18,150 nucleotides of DNA from NCBI GenBank assembly GCA_023426365.1, contig JAFAAW010000080.1, positions 1 to 18,150 of the forward strand. The letters run 5' to 3'. The translations under genes and the position numbers were made by a program. Positions within the stretch are counted from its first letter, which is position 1. Every line of letters begins with the position of its first letter. The notes below the pieces were generated by a model, which saw nothing but the letters and a program-made list of their open reading frames with translations, made no database searches and was not told the origin of the DNA. The DNA is from Pseudomonadota bacterium. GTDB lineage: Bacteria; Pseudomonadota; Alphaproteobacteria; Rhodospirillales; Magnetospirillaceae. Shown here in pieces: positions 6,330 to 15,440 of the stretch.

Positions 6330-6374
6330 CCACCCGTTCGACCAGAACAACGAACACCACCTGAGGGAATTTCA

Positions 6375-7331
6375 ATGGCACGCAAGAAGATCGCTCTCGT
6401 TGGCTCGGGCAACATCGGCGGCACGCTCGCGCATCTCATCGGCTTGAAGGAGCTGGGCGATGTGGTGCTGTTCGACATCGCCGAAGGCATCCCGCAGGGC
6501 AAGGGTCTGGACATCGCCGAATCGACCCCGGTCGAGGGTGTGAATGCCCGCTATTCCGGCGCCAACGACTACTCGGCCATCAAGGGCGCCGACGTGGTCA
6601 TCGTCACCGCCGGCGTGCCGCGCAAGCCGGGCATGTCCCGTGACGACCTGGTCGCCATCAACCTGAAGGTCATGGCCGCCGTCGGCGAGGGCATCAAGAA
6701 CAACTGCCCCGACGCCTTCGTGATCTGCATCACCAATCCGCTCGACGTCATGGTCTGGGCGCTGCAGCACTATTCGGGCGTTCCGGCCAACAAGATCGTC
6801 GGCATGGCCGGCGTGCTGGACTCGGCCCGCTTCCGCTACTTCCTGGCCGAAGAATTCAACGTGTCGGTCGAGGACGTGACCGCCTTCGTGCTGGGTGGCC
6901 ACGGCGACACCATGGTGCCGCTGGTGCGCTACTCCACCGTCGCCGGCATTCCGCTGCCGGACCTGGTGAAGATGGGCTGGACCACCCAGGAAAAGCTCGA
7001 CCAGATCGTTCAGCGCACCCGTGACGGCGGCGCCGAGATCGTCAACCTGCTCAAGACCGGTTCGGCCTATTACGCCCCGGCCGCCTCGGGCGTCGCCATG
7101 GCCGAGGCCTACCTCAAGGACCAGAAGCGCGTCATGCCCGTCGCCACCCTGGTCAAGGGCGGCACCTTCGGCCAGCCCGACGACGTGTTCGTCGGCGTGC
7201 CGGTGGTGATCGGCGAGAACGGCGTCGAGCGCATTGTCGAGATCGAGCTGTCGGCCGACGAGCAGGTCGCCTTCAACAAGTCCGCCGACGCTGTCCGTGG
7301 TCTGGTCAAGGTCGCCAAGGGCCTGATGTAA
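6375..7331 (+). CDS. mdh: Malate dehydrogenase (NAD-dependent)
   Basis: It oxidises malate to oxaloacetate with NAD+ in the TCA cycle. The 318-aa protein is of the LDH-like MDH type common in alphaproteobacteria. The nucleotide-binding loop is GSGNIGG (residues 10-16), with D34 at the end of the second strand (LFD), the expected NAD-selecting acidic residue. The substrate loop RKPGMSR carries the Arg residues expected for a dicarboxylate substrate, favouring MDH over lactate dehydrogenase. ITNPLD, LDSARFR and catalytic H176 in GGHGDTMVP are intact. GAGGGA at 6363-6368 is the ribosome site. sucC starts 23 bases after the stop, so it heads an mdh-sucC-sucD unit. Cytoplasmic. Confidence 0.97.
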   Translation: MARKKIALVGSGNIGGTLAHLIGLKELGDVVLFDIAEGIPQGKGLDIAESTPVEGVNARYSGANDYSAIKGADVVIVTAGVPRKPGMSRDDLVAINLKVMAAVGEGIKNNCPDAFVICITNPLDVMVWALQHYSGVPANKIVGMAGVLDSARFRYFLAEEFNVSVEDVTAFVLGGHGDTMVPLVRYSTVAGIPLPDLVKMGWTTQEKLDQIVQRTRDGGAEIVNLLKTGSAYYAPAASGVAMAEAYLKDQKRVMPVATLVKGGTFGQPDDVFVGVPVVIGENGVERIVEIELSADEQVAFNKSADAVRGLVKVAKGLM

Positions 7332-7334
7332 TAA

Positions 7335-7348
7335 ACTCCAGGGGGAGT
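7335..7348 (+). promoter_or_regulatory. sucC ribosome binding site inside a small hairpin
   Basis: The sucC Shine-Dalgarno GGGGGAG (7341-7347) lies in ACTCC-AGGG-GGAGT (7335-7348), whose 5-bp stem would pair part of it. This could modestly reduce sucC initiation unless ribosomes finishing mdh open it. Confidence 0.4.
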
Positions 7349-7354
7349 CCAAGA

Positions 7355-8551
<1,197 letters not shown>

Positions 8552-9427
8552 ATGGCCGTTCTCGTCAATTCCAACACGAAGGTGATCTGCCAGGGCTTCA
8601 CCGGCGCCCAGGGCACCTTCCACTCCGAACAGGCCATTGCCTACGGCACCAAGATGGTGGGCGGCGTCACCCCCGGTAAGGGCGGCACCAAGCACCTGGA
8701 TCTGCCGGTGTTCAACACCGTCGCCGAGGCCAAGGCCAAGACCGGCTGCAACGCGTCCGTGATCTACGTGCCGCCGCCGTTCGCCGCCGACGCCATCCTG
8801 GAAGCCATCGACGCCGAGATCGAGCTGGCCGTCTGCATCACCGAGGGTATCCCGGTGGCCGACATGCTGGCCGTCAAGCGCGCCCTGCAGGGCTCCAAGA
8901 CCCGCCTGATCGGCCCGAACTGCCCGGGCGTCATCACCCCCGGCGAGTGCAAGATCGGCATCATGCCCGGTCACATTCACCAGCGCGGCAAGGTCGGCAT
9001 CGTGTCCCGTTCGGGCACCCTGACCTACGAAGCGGTGGCGCAGACCACCGCCGCCGGCCTGGGCCAGACCACCTGCATCGGCATCGGCGGTGACCCGATC
9101 AACGGCACCAACTTCGTCGATTCGCTCCAGATGTTCCTCGACGACCCCGAGACCGAAGCCATCATCATGATCGGCGAAATCGGCGGCGACGCCGAGGTCC
9201 AGGGCGCCGAGCTGCTGAAGTCGTCCAAGGTGAAGAAGCCGACCGTCGGCTTCATCGCCGGCCGTACCGCTCCGCCCGGCCGCCGCATGGGCCATGCCGG
9301 CGCGGTGATCTCGGGTGGCAACGACACCGCCGACTTCAAGATCGAAGCCATGCGTTCGGCCGGCATCGCCGTGGCCGACAGCCCGGCTTCGCTGGGGTCG
9401 ACCATGTTGAAGCTGCTCAAGGGCTAA
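8552..9427 (+). CDS. sucD: Succinyl-CoA synthetase subunit alpha
   Basis: The alpha subunit binds CoA and carries the phosphohistidine intermediate. The 291-aa protein opens MAVLVNSNTKVICQGFTGAQG, the CoA-binding Rossmann start, and contains GGVTPGKGGT and VIYVPPPFA. GPNCPGVITP and the ligase region SRSGTLTYEAV follow. The active-site phospho-acceptor is H248 in GRRMGHAGAVI. No residue expected for catalysis is missing. It starts directly after the sucC stop and is followed by a strong intrinsic terminator, so it appears to end the mdh-sucCD unit. Confidence 0.97.
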   Translation: MAVLVNSNTKVICQGFTGAQGTFHSEQAIAYGTKMVGGVTPGKGGTKHLDLPVFNTVAEAKAKTGCNASVIYVPPPFAADAILEAIDAEIELAVCITEGIPVADMLAVKRALQGSKTRLIGPNCPGVITPGECKIGIMPGHIHQRGKVGIVSRSGTLTYEAVAQTTAAGLGQTTCIGIGGDPINGTNFVDSLQMFLDDPETEAIIMIGEIGGDAEVQGAELLKSSKVKKPTVGFIAGRTAPPGRRMGHAGAVISGGNDTADFKIEAMRSAGIAVADSPASLGSTMLKLLKG

Positions 9428-9438
9428 GCCCGACTATC

Positions 9439-9476
9439 GCGGCCCGGCGCACCCGCCGGAGCACCGGGCCGCTTTT
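9439..9476 (+). terminator. Intrinsic terminator after sucD
   Basis: GCGGCCCGG (9439-9447) pairs perfectly with CCGGGCCGC (9464-9472), followed at once by TTTT. The 16-base loop can form a further short G/C stem. It starts 12 bases after the sucD stop and separates sucCD from sucAB. Confidence 0.8.
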
Positions 9477-9477
9477 A

Positions 9478-9490
9478 GCAATCTGATTGC
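9478..9490. promoter_or_regulatory. 13-bp palindrome between the sucD terminator and sucA
   Basis: GCAATC-T-GATTGC is a perfect odd-length palindrome just after the terminator T-run, where a sucA promoter or operator would be expected. It is AT-rich compared with its surroundings. No clear -35/-10 pair is visible next to it. Confidence 0.35.
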
Positions 9491-9544
9491 GCCGCTGGGG
9501 GGGGCGCCCGGCGGCGCCGCCATCGTCCCATAAGAAGGAAAGGG

Positions 9545-9580
9545 ATGCGGGGTCACCCCCGTGTCAGCCCCCGACGATGA
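9545..9580 (+). CDS. Candidate 11-aa leader peptide whose stop overlaps the sucA start
   Basis: ATG at 9545 is preceded by a good Shine-Dalgarno (AAGGA, 9535-9539, extended by AAGGG). It reads MRGHPRVSPRR and stops with TGA at 9578-9580, sharing ATGA with the sucA ATG. The sucA start has only CAGCCCCCGACG before it, with no ribosome site of its own. The arrangement suggests ribosomes load at the mini-ORF and re-initiate at sucA. Proof of translation is lacking. The alternative is that this Shine-Dalgarno serves a sucA start I have not chosen, but the in-frame upstream sucA codons look non-coding. Confidence 0.45.
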   Translation: MRGHPRVSPRR

Positions 9581-12546
9581 CGAAGCAATTCGACGAAACG
9601 TCCTTCCTGACCGGCGGCAACGCCGTGTTCATTGCCGAGCTTTACGCTCGCTACGTCGAGGATCCCTCCTCGGTCGATCCGTCCTGGATTCGTTTTTTCC
9701 AGGAGCTGAAGGATGAAGGCGCGGCCATCGCCCGCGACTTCAAGGGCACCGAATGGGCCCAGCGCGACGTCCGCATCGTCGGCGCCATCGACCCCGAAGA
9801 AGCTGCCGCCGCCGCCAAGAAGGCGAAGGAAGCCGCCGCCAAGGGCGGCAAGGCCGCTGCCGCCGCGCCGGCCGCCGACCCGGCCGCCCAGCGTCAGGCG
9901 GTGATGGATTCCATCCGCGCCCTGATGCTGATCCGCGCCTATCGCGTGCGCGGCCATCTGGAGGCCGACCTGGATCCGCTGGGGCTGACCAAGCGCGAGC
10001 CGCATCCCGAACTGGACTATCGCACCTACGGCTTCGCCGAGGCCGATCTCGATCGTCCCATCTTCATCGACAACGTTCTCGGCCTCGAGACCGCGACGCT
10101 CCGCCAGATCATCCAGGTGGTTCGCGCCACCTATTGCGGCAAGATCGGCGTCGAGTTCATGCACATCCAGGACCCCGACCAGAAGGCCTGGATCCAGAAG
10201 CGCATCGAAAGCGTGCGCAATCACACCGATTTCACCCCCAAGGGCAAGCGCGCCATCCTGGAGCGCCTGACCGAGGCCGAGGGCTTCGAGCGCTTCCTGC
10301 AGCTCAAGTACACCGGCACCAAGCGCTTCGGCCTTGAGGGCGGCGAGTCGGTGATCCCGGCGCTCGAGCAGATTCTCAAGCGCGGCGGCCAGTTGGGCGT
10401 TTCCGACGTGGTGCTGGGCATGGCCCACCGCGGCCGCCTGAACGTGCTGGCCAACTTCATGAAGAAGCCCTATCGGGCCATCTTCTCGGAGTTCCAGGGC
10501 AATCCGGCCAATCCGTCGGACGTCCAGGGCTCGGGCGACGTGAAGTACCACCTGGGCACCTCGGCCGAGCGCGATTTCGACGGCAACGTCGTCCATCTGT
10601 CGCTGATGCCCAACCCGTCCCACCTGGAAGTGGTCGATCCGGTGGTGGTCGGCAAGGTCCGCGCCAAGCAGACCCAGTTGAACGACACCGAGCGCAAGAA
10701 GGTGATGGGCATCCTGCTGCACGGCGACGCCGCCTTCGCCGGCCAGGGCGTGGTGCCCGAGACCATGCTGCTGTCGCAGTTGCAGGGCTACTGCACCGGC
10801 GGCACCGTGCACATCATTATCAACAACCAGATCGGTTTCACCACCAGCCCGCAATACTCCCGTTCGGGTCCGTATTCGTCGGACATCGCCAAGGGCATCC
10901 CCGCCCCGGTGTTCCACGTCAATGCCGACGACCCGGAATCGGTGGTGCATGTGGCCCGCATCGCCACCGAGTTCCGCCAGGAATTCGGTTCGGACGTGGT
11001 GATCGACATGATCTGCTATCGCCGCCACGGCCACAACGAATCGGACGAGCCGGCGTTCACCCAGCCGCTGATGTATCGCAAGATCGCCAGCCATCCGACC
11101 ACGCGCACCCTTTACGCCCGCCAACTGGTGGCCGAGGGGACGCTGACCGAGGACGAGGCGAACGGCATCGTCACCGCCTTCCAGGAGCACCTGGAGCAGG
11201 AGTTCGAGGCCGCCAAGAGCTTCAAGCCCAACAAGGCCGACTGGCTTGAGGGCAAGTGGCTGGGCATCGTGCAACTGGCCGACGAGGAGGAGTTCCGCGA
11301 GGAAAAGACCGGCGTCGCCATCGACGTGCTCAAGGAGGTCGGCAACAAGCTCGCCGAGGTTCCCGCCGACTTCAACCTGAACCGCAAGATCGCCCGTCAG
11401 CTCCAGGCCAAGAAGGAGATGATGGATTCGGGCGCCGGCATCGACTGGGCGACCGCCGAGGCCCTGGCCTTCGGCACCCTGCTCATCGAGGACCACCCGG
11501 TCCGCCTGTCGGGTCAGGATTGCGGCCGCGGCACCTTCTCGCAGCGCCACGCCCGCCTGACCGACCAGGAGAACGAGAGCCGCTTCGAGCCGCTGAACCA
11601 CATCCGTCCCGGCAAGCAGGCCTATTTCGAGGTGCTGGACAGCCCGCTGTCGGAAGAGGCGGTGCTGGGCTTCGAATACGGCTTCTCGCTGACCACCCCC
11701 AACGGCCTGACCCTGTGGGAAGCCCAGTTCGGCGACTTCGCCAACGGCGCCCAGGTGATCATCGACCAGTTCATCAACTCGGGCGAGTCCAAGTGGCTGC
11801 GCATGTCGGGTCTGGTGATGCTGCTGCCGCACGGCTATGAGGGCCAGGGTCCCGAGCACTCCTCGGCCCGCTGGGAGCGTTACCTGCAATTGTCGGCGGA
11901 AGACAATTGGTCGGTGGTGAACTGCACCACCCCGGCCAACTTCTTCCACGCGCTGCGCCGCCAGATCCACCGCAACTTCCGCAAGCCGCTGATCGTGATG
12001 GAGCCGAAGTCGCTGCTGCGTCACAAGCTCTGCGTCAGCAGGCTCGAGGATTTCGCCACCGGCACCCGCTTCTACCGCGTGCTGCCGGAGACCGAGCGCC
12101 TGGTGGCCGACGCCAAGATCCGCCGCGTCCTGCTGTGCTCGGGCAAGGTCTATTACGACCTGTTCGAGGAGCGCCAGAAGCGCGGCCTCGACGACGTCGC
12201 CATCGTCCGCATCGAGCAGCTCTATCCCTGGCCGAAGGATGCCATCAAGCATCAGTTGGCCCGCTACCCCGAGGCCGAGCTGGTCTGGGTGCAGGAGGAG
12301 CCGGCCAACATGGGTCCGTGGACCTTCGTCGATCGCCGCATCGAGTTCCTGTGCGAGGAGCTGGACATCAAGGCCAAGCGCGCCGCCTATTGCGGCCGTG
12401 GCGCCGCGGCGTCGCCGGCCACCGGCCTGTACAAGACCCACAACGCCGAGCAGGCGTGGATCGTGGACATGGCCCTGTCGGGCGACATCGCCAAGCTGCC
12501 GCAGCCGTTCCGCCGGGCTTCCAAGCTCAGCCGACTGACCGCCTAG
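9577..12546 (+). CDS. sucA: 2-oxoglutarate dehydrogenase E1 component
   Basis: E1 decarboxylates 2-oxoglutarate on thiamine diphosphate and reductively succinylates the lipoyl group of SucB. At 989 aa it has the usual long homodimeric form. The N-terminal FLTGGNAVFIAELYARYVEDP is the E2/E3-interacting segment typical of OGDH E1. An Ala/Lys-rich linker (about residues 75-105) follows. Active-site features include HRGRLNVL (H284), NPSHLE, and the ThDP/Mg2+ site from GDAAFAGQG (D384) to NNQIGFTT (N417). The C-terminal half contains GQDCGRGTFSQRHA, FEYGFSLTTP and EAQFGDFANGAQ, then QEEPANMGPW. The start MTKQFDETSF is chosen over the in-frame 9487 start, which adds a Pro/Arg-rich stretch unlike the family. 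sucB follows 25 bases after the stop. Confidence 0.97.
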   Translation: MTKQFDETSFLTGGNAVFIAELYARYVEDPSSVDPSWIRFFQELKDEGAAIARDFKGTEWAQRDVRIVGAIDPEEAAAAAKKAKEAAAKGGKAAAAAPAADPAAQRQAVMDSIRALMLIRAYRVRGHLEADLDPLGLTKREPHPELDYRTYGFAEADLDRPIFIDNVLGLETATLRQIIQVVRATYCGKIGVEFMHIQDPDQKAWIQKRIESVRNHTDFTPKGKRAILERLTEAEGFERFLQLKYTGTKRFGLEGGESVIPALEQILKRGGQLGVSDVVLGMAHRGRLNVLANFMKKPYRAIFSEFQGNPANPSDVQGSGDVKYHLGTSAERDFDGNVVHLSLMPNPSHLEVVDPVVVGKVRAKQTQLNDTERKKVMGILLHGDAAFAGQGVVPETMLLSQLQGYCTGGTVHIIINNQIGFTTSPQYSRSGPYSSDIAKGIPAPVFHVNADDPESVVHVARIATEFRQEFGSDVVIDMICYRRHGHNESDEPAFTQPLMYRKIASHPTTRTLYARQLVAEGTLTEDEANGIVTAFQEHLEQEFEAAKSFKPNKADWLEGKWLGIVQLADEEEFREEKTGVAIDVLKEVGNKLAEVPADFNLNRKIARQLQAKKEMMDSGAGIDWATAEALAFGTLLIEDHPVRLSGQDCGRGTFSQRHARLTDQENESRFEPLNHIRPGKQAYFEVLDSPLSEEAVLGFEYGFSLTTPNGLTLWEAQFGDFANGAQVIIDQFINSGESKWLRMSGLVMLLPHGYEGQGPEHSSARWERYLQLSAEDNWSVVNCTTPANFFHALRRQIHRNFRKPLIVMEPKSLLRHKLCVSRLEDFATGTRFYRVLPETERLVADAKIRRVLLCSGKVYYDLFEERQKRGLDDVAIVRIEQLYPWPKDAIKHQLARYPEAELVWVQEEPANMGPWTFVDRRIEFLCEELDIKAKRAAYCGRGAAASPATGLYKTHNAEQAWIVDMALSGDIAKLPQPFRRASKLSRLTA

Positions 12547-12571
12547 GATAGAAAAAAGGGAACGCCATAAA

Positions 12572-13777
12572 ATGACGACCAAGATCACGGTGCCCACCCT
12601 GGGCGAATCCATCACCGAAGCCACTGTCGCCAAGTGGCTGAAGAACGTGGGCGACGCGGTGAAGGCCGACGAGCCGATCGTCGAGCTGGAAACCGACAAG
12701 GTGACCGCCGAGGTGCCCGCCCCGGCCGCCGGCGTGCTGACCGAAATCCTGGTGCAGGTCGGCGCCACCGTCGAGATCGGCGCCGAACTGGGCGTGATCG
12801 GTGCCGGCACCGGTGCCGCCGCCCCGGCCGCCAAGGCCGCCGCTCCGGCCCCGGCCCCGGCCGCTGCCCCGGCTCCGGCCGCCGCTCCGGCTCCGGCCGC
12901 CGCCGCCCCGGCCTTCCCGTCGGCCGCCAAGCTGGCCTCGGAAGCGGGCATCGACACCGGCGCGCTGGCCGGTTCGGGCAAGGGTGGCCGCGTCACCAAG
13001 GGCGACGTGCTGGACGCCATTTCCAAGCCGGCCGCCCCGGCTCCGGCCGCCCCCAGCGGTCCGCGCGCCAAGGCCGCGCTGGAAGAGCGTGTGCGCATGA
13101 CCCGTCTGCGCAAGACCATCGCCAACCGCCTGAAGGAAGCGCAAAACACGGCGGCCATGCTGACCACCTTCAACGAGGTGGACATGACCGCGCTGTTCGC
13201 GCTGCGCAACCAGTACAAGGACCAGTTCGAGAAGAGGCACGGCACCAAGCTGGGCTTCATGTCCTTCTTCGTGAAGGCCTGCATCGCCGCGCTGAAGGAT
13301 TGGCCGGCGGTCAACGCCGAGATCGACGGCGAGGATCTGGTCTACAAGAACTACTATGACATCGGCGTGGCCGTGGGCACTCCGTCGGGTCTGGTGGTGC
13401 CGGTGGTGCGCAACGCCGACCAGCTCAGCTTCGCCGACGTGGAAAAGGCCATCGCCGGCCTGGGCCGGAAGGCCCGCGACGGCAAGCTCAGCATGGAAGA
13501 CCTGTCGGGCGGCACCTTCACCATCTCGAACGGCGGCGTGTACGGCTCGCTGATGAGCACCCCGATCCTCAACACCCCGCAATCGGGCATCCTGGGCATG
13601 CACAAGGTCCAGCAGCGTCCGATGGTGATGCCCGACGGCAAGATCGAGGCCCGCCCGATGATGTATCTGGCGCTCTCCTACGACCACCGCATCATCGACG
13701 GCCGCGAGGCGGTGTCGTTCCTGGTGCGGGTCAAGGAGTGCATCGAGGATCCGCAGCGCATCCTGCTGGAAATGTAA
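12572..13777 (+). CDS. sucB: Dihydrolipoyllysine-residue succinyltransferase (E2 of 2-oxoglutarate dehydrogenase)
   Basis: E2 forms the core of the complex and transfers succinyl from its lipoyl arm to CoA. The 401-aa protein has one lipoyl domain (about 1-77) with lipoylated K43 in ELETDKVTAEV. An Ala/Pro-rich swinging linker (about 82-113) comes next, then a peripheral-subunit-binding domain (about 115-150, PSAAKLASEAGI to KGDVLDAI), a second Ala/Pro linker, and the catalytic acyltransferase domain from about 170. The catalytic pair is H372 and D376 in YDHRIIDGREA. EVDMTALFALRNQYKD and GGTFTISNGGVYGS agree with succinyl- rather than acetyltransferases. The ribosome site is AAAGGGA before 12562. 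It follows sucA closely; lpdA lies 133 bases downstream beyond a large palindrome. Confidence 0.96.
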   Translation: MTTKITVPTLGESITEATVAKWLKNVGDAVKADEPIVELETDKVTAEVPAPAAGVLTEILVQVGATVEIGAELGVIGAGTGAAAPAAKAAAPAPAPAAAPAPAAAPAPAAAAPAFPSAAKLASEAGIDTGALAGSGKGGRVTKGDVLDAISKPAAPAPAAPSGPRAKAALEERVRMTRLRKTIANRLKEAQNTAAMLTTFNEVDMTALFALRNQYKDQFEKRHGTKLGFMSFFVKACIAALKDWPAVNAEIDGEDLVYKNYYDIGVAVGTPSGLVVPVVRNADQLSFADVEKAIAGLGRKARDGKLSMEDLSGGTFTISNGGVYGSLMSTPILNTPQSGILGMHKVQQRPMVMPDGKIEARPMMYLALSYDHRIIDGREAVSFLVRVKECIEDPQRILLEM

Positions 13778-13780
13778 TCG

Positions 13781-13792
13781 GACCCAAGGGTC
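13781..13792. repeat. Short inverted repeat after sucB
   Basis: GACCC-AA-GGGTC is a perfect 5-bp stem three bases after the sucB stop. It lies just outside the larger palindrome and has no evident function alone. Confidence 0.4.
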
Positions 13793-13800
13793 GCTAACCG

Positions 13801-13871
13801 CGAAGGCACGAAGGCGCGAGGGAACAGGAAGGAACACATCTTCCCTTTCCTTCGTGTCCTTCGTGCCTTCG
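13801..13871. repeat. 71-bp imperfect palindrome between sucB and lpdA (dispersed-repeat candidate)
   Basis: CGAAGGCACGAAGG (13801-13814) is the exact reverse complement of CCTTCGTGCCTTCG (13858-13871). The inner arms (about 13815-13830 and 13840-13856) continue the pairing with mismatches, so the whole could form one long hairpin. Tandem CGAAGGCACGAAGG-type sequence resembles short dispersed palindromic repeats seen between genes in many bacteria. That resemblance is from memory and unverified. Purine-rich on one side and pyrimidine-rich on the other, it differs from the flanking coding DNA. Confidence 0.7.
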
Positions 13872-13894
13872 TCATGAATAAACAAGCTCGTTCC

Positions 13895-13901
13895 AAGAAG
13901 G
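13895..13901 (+). promoter_or_regulatory. Ribosome binding site of lpdA
   Basis: AAGAAGG lies nine bases before the ATG at 13911 and supports that start. Confidence 0.6.
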
Positions 13902-13910
13902 CGCTAGACC

Positions 13911-15320
<1,410 letters not shown>

Positions 15321-15321
15321 T

Positions 15322-15364
15322 CGCCGCTGCGGCGTCTTCCCCGTCCTGTGCGCGGGCGGGGGAG
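15322..15364 (+). repeat. Two hairpins between the lpdA stop and its main terminator
   Basis: CGCCG-CTG-CGGCG (15322-15334) is followed by CTTCCCCG (15336-15343) pairing with CGGGGGAG (15357-15364), one T-G pair included. They could stabilise the lpdA 3' end or act as an auxiliary terminator. Confidence 0.4.
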
Positions 15365-15390
15365 AGTCGGATGTGGAACGAGGTGCCGAA

Positions 15391-15420
15391 CCCTCTCCCG
15401 CTTGCGGGAGAGGGTTTTTT
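15391..15420 (+). terminator. Strong intrinsic terminator after lpdA
   Basis: The arms CCCTCTCCCGC (15391-15401) and GCGGGAGAGGG (15404-15414) are exact complements across a TT centre, followed by six T. This is the clearest terminator in the window. It lies only 20 bases before the next gene's ATG. Confidence 0.92.
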
Positions 15421-15440
15421 GCCGCCCGCTGGGCTACATT

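Larger units (their letters stand above)
5873..6374. other. 502-base gene-free region between ftsY and mdh
   Basis: No reading frame here looks protein-like. From left to right it holds the two ftsY hairpins, an 11-bp GC repeat (5961-5986), a perfect palindrome CCGGGCATGCCCGG (6045-6058), a foldable segment (6096-6149), direct repeats TTCGAAGG at 6154-6161 and 6178-6185, an AT-rich patch (6211-6226), and palindromes at 6247-6260 and 6312-6329. The mdh ribosome site follows. It is most likely a long promoter/leader region for the mdh-sucCD genes. I recognised no tRNA, SRP RNA or known riboswitch. Confidence 0.6.

Noticed and set aside
5873..6374. SRP RNA or tRNA near ftsY
   Set aside because: No SRP RNA tetraloop region and no T-loop (GGTTCGAATC-like) or anticodon arm arrangement could be found.
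12820..12910. Repeat array from GCC/CCG/GCT triplets in sucB
   Set aside because: It is in frame and encodes the Ala/Pro linker normal for E2 proteins, so it is not an independent repeat element.
9553..13314. Very long open frame (1253 codons) on the minus strand opposite sucA and sucB
   Set aside because: It is opposite genes with unambiguous catalytic motifs. Its translation is low-complexity (Ala/Gly/Val/His/Leu) as expected of the complement of GC-rich genes.
15348..15440. Upstream extension of the M23 peptidase reading frame
   Set aside because: It would translate through the strong lpdA terminator and hide the signal peptide. The start at 15441 or 15447 gives a proper N-terminus.
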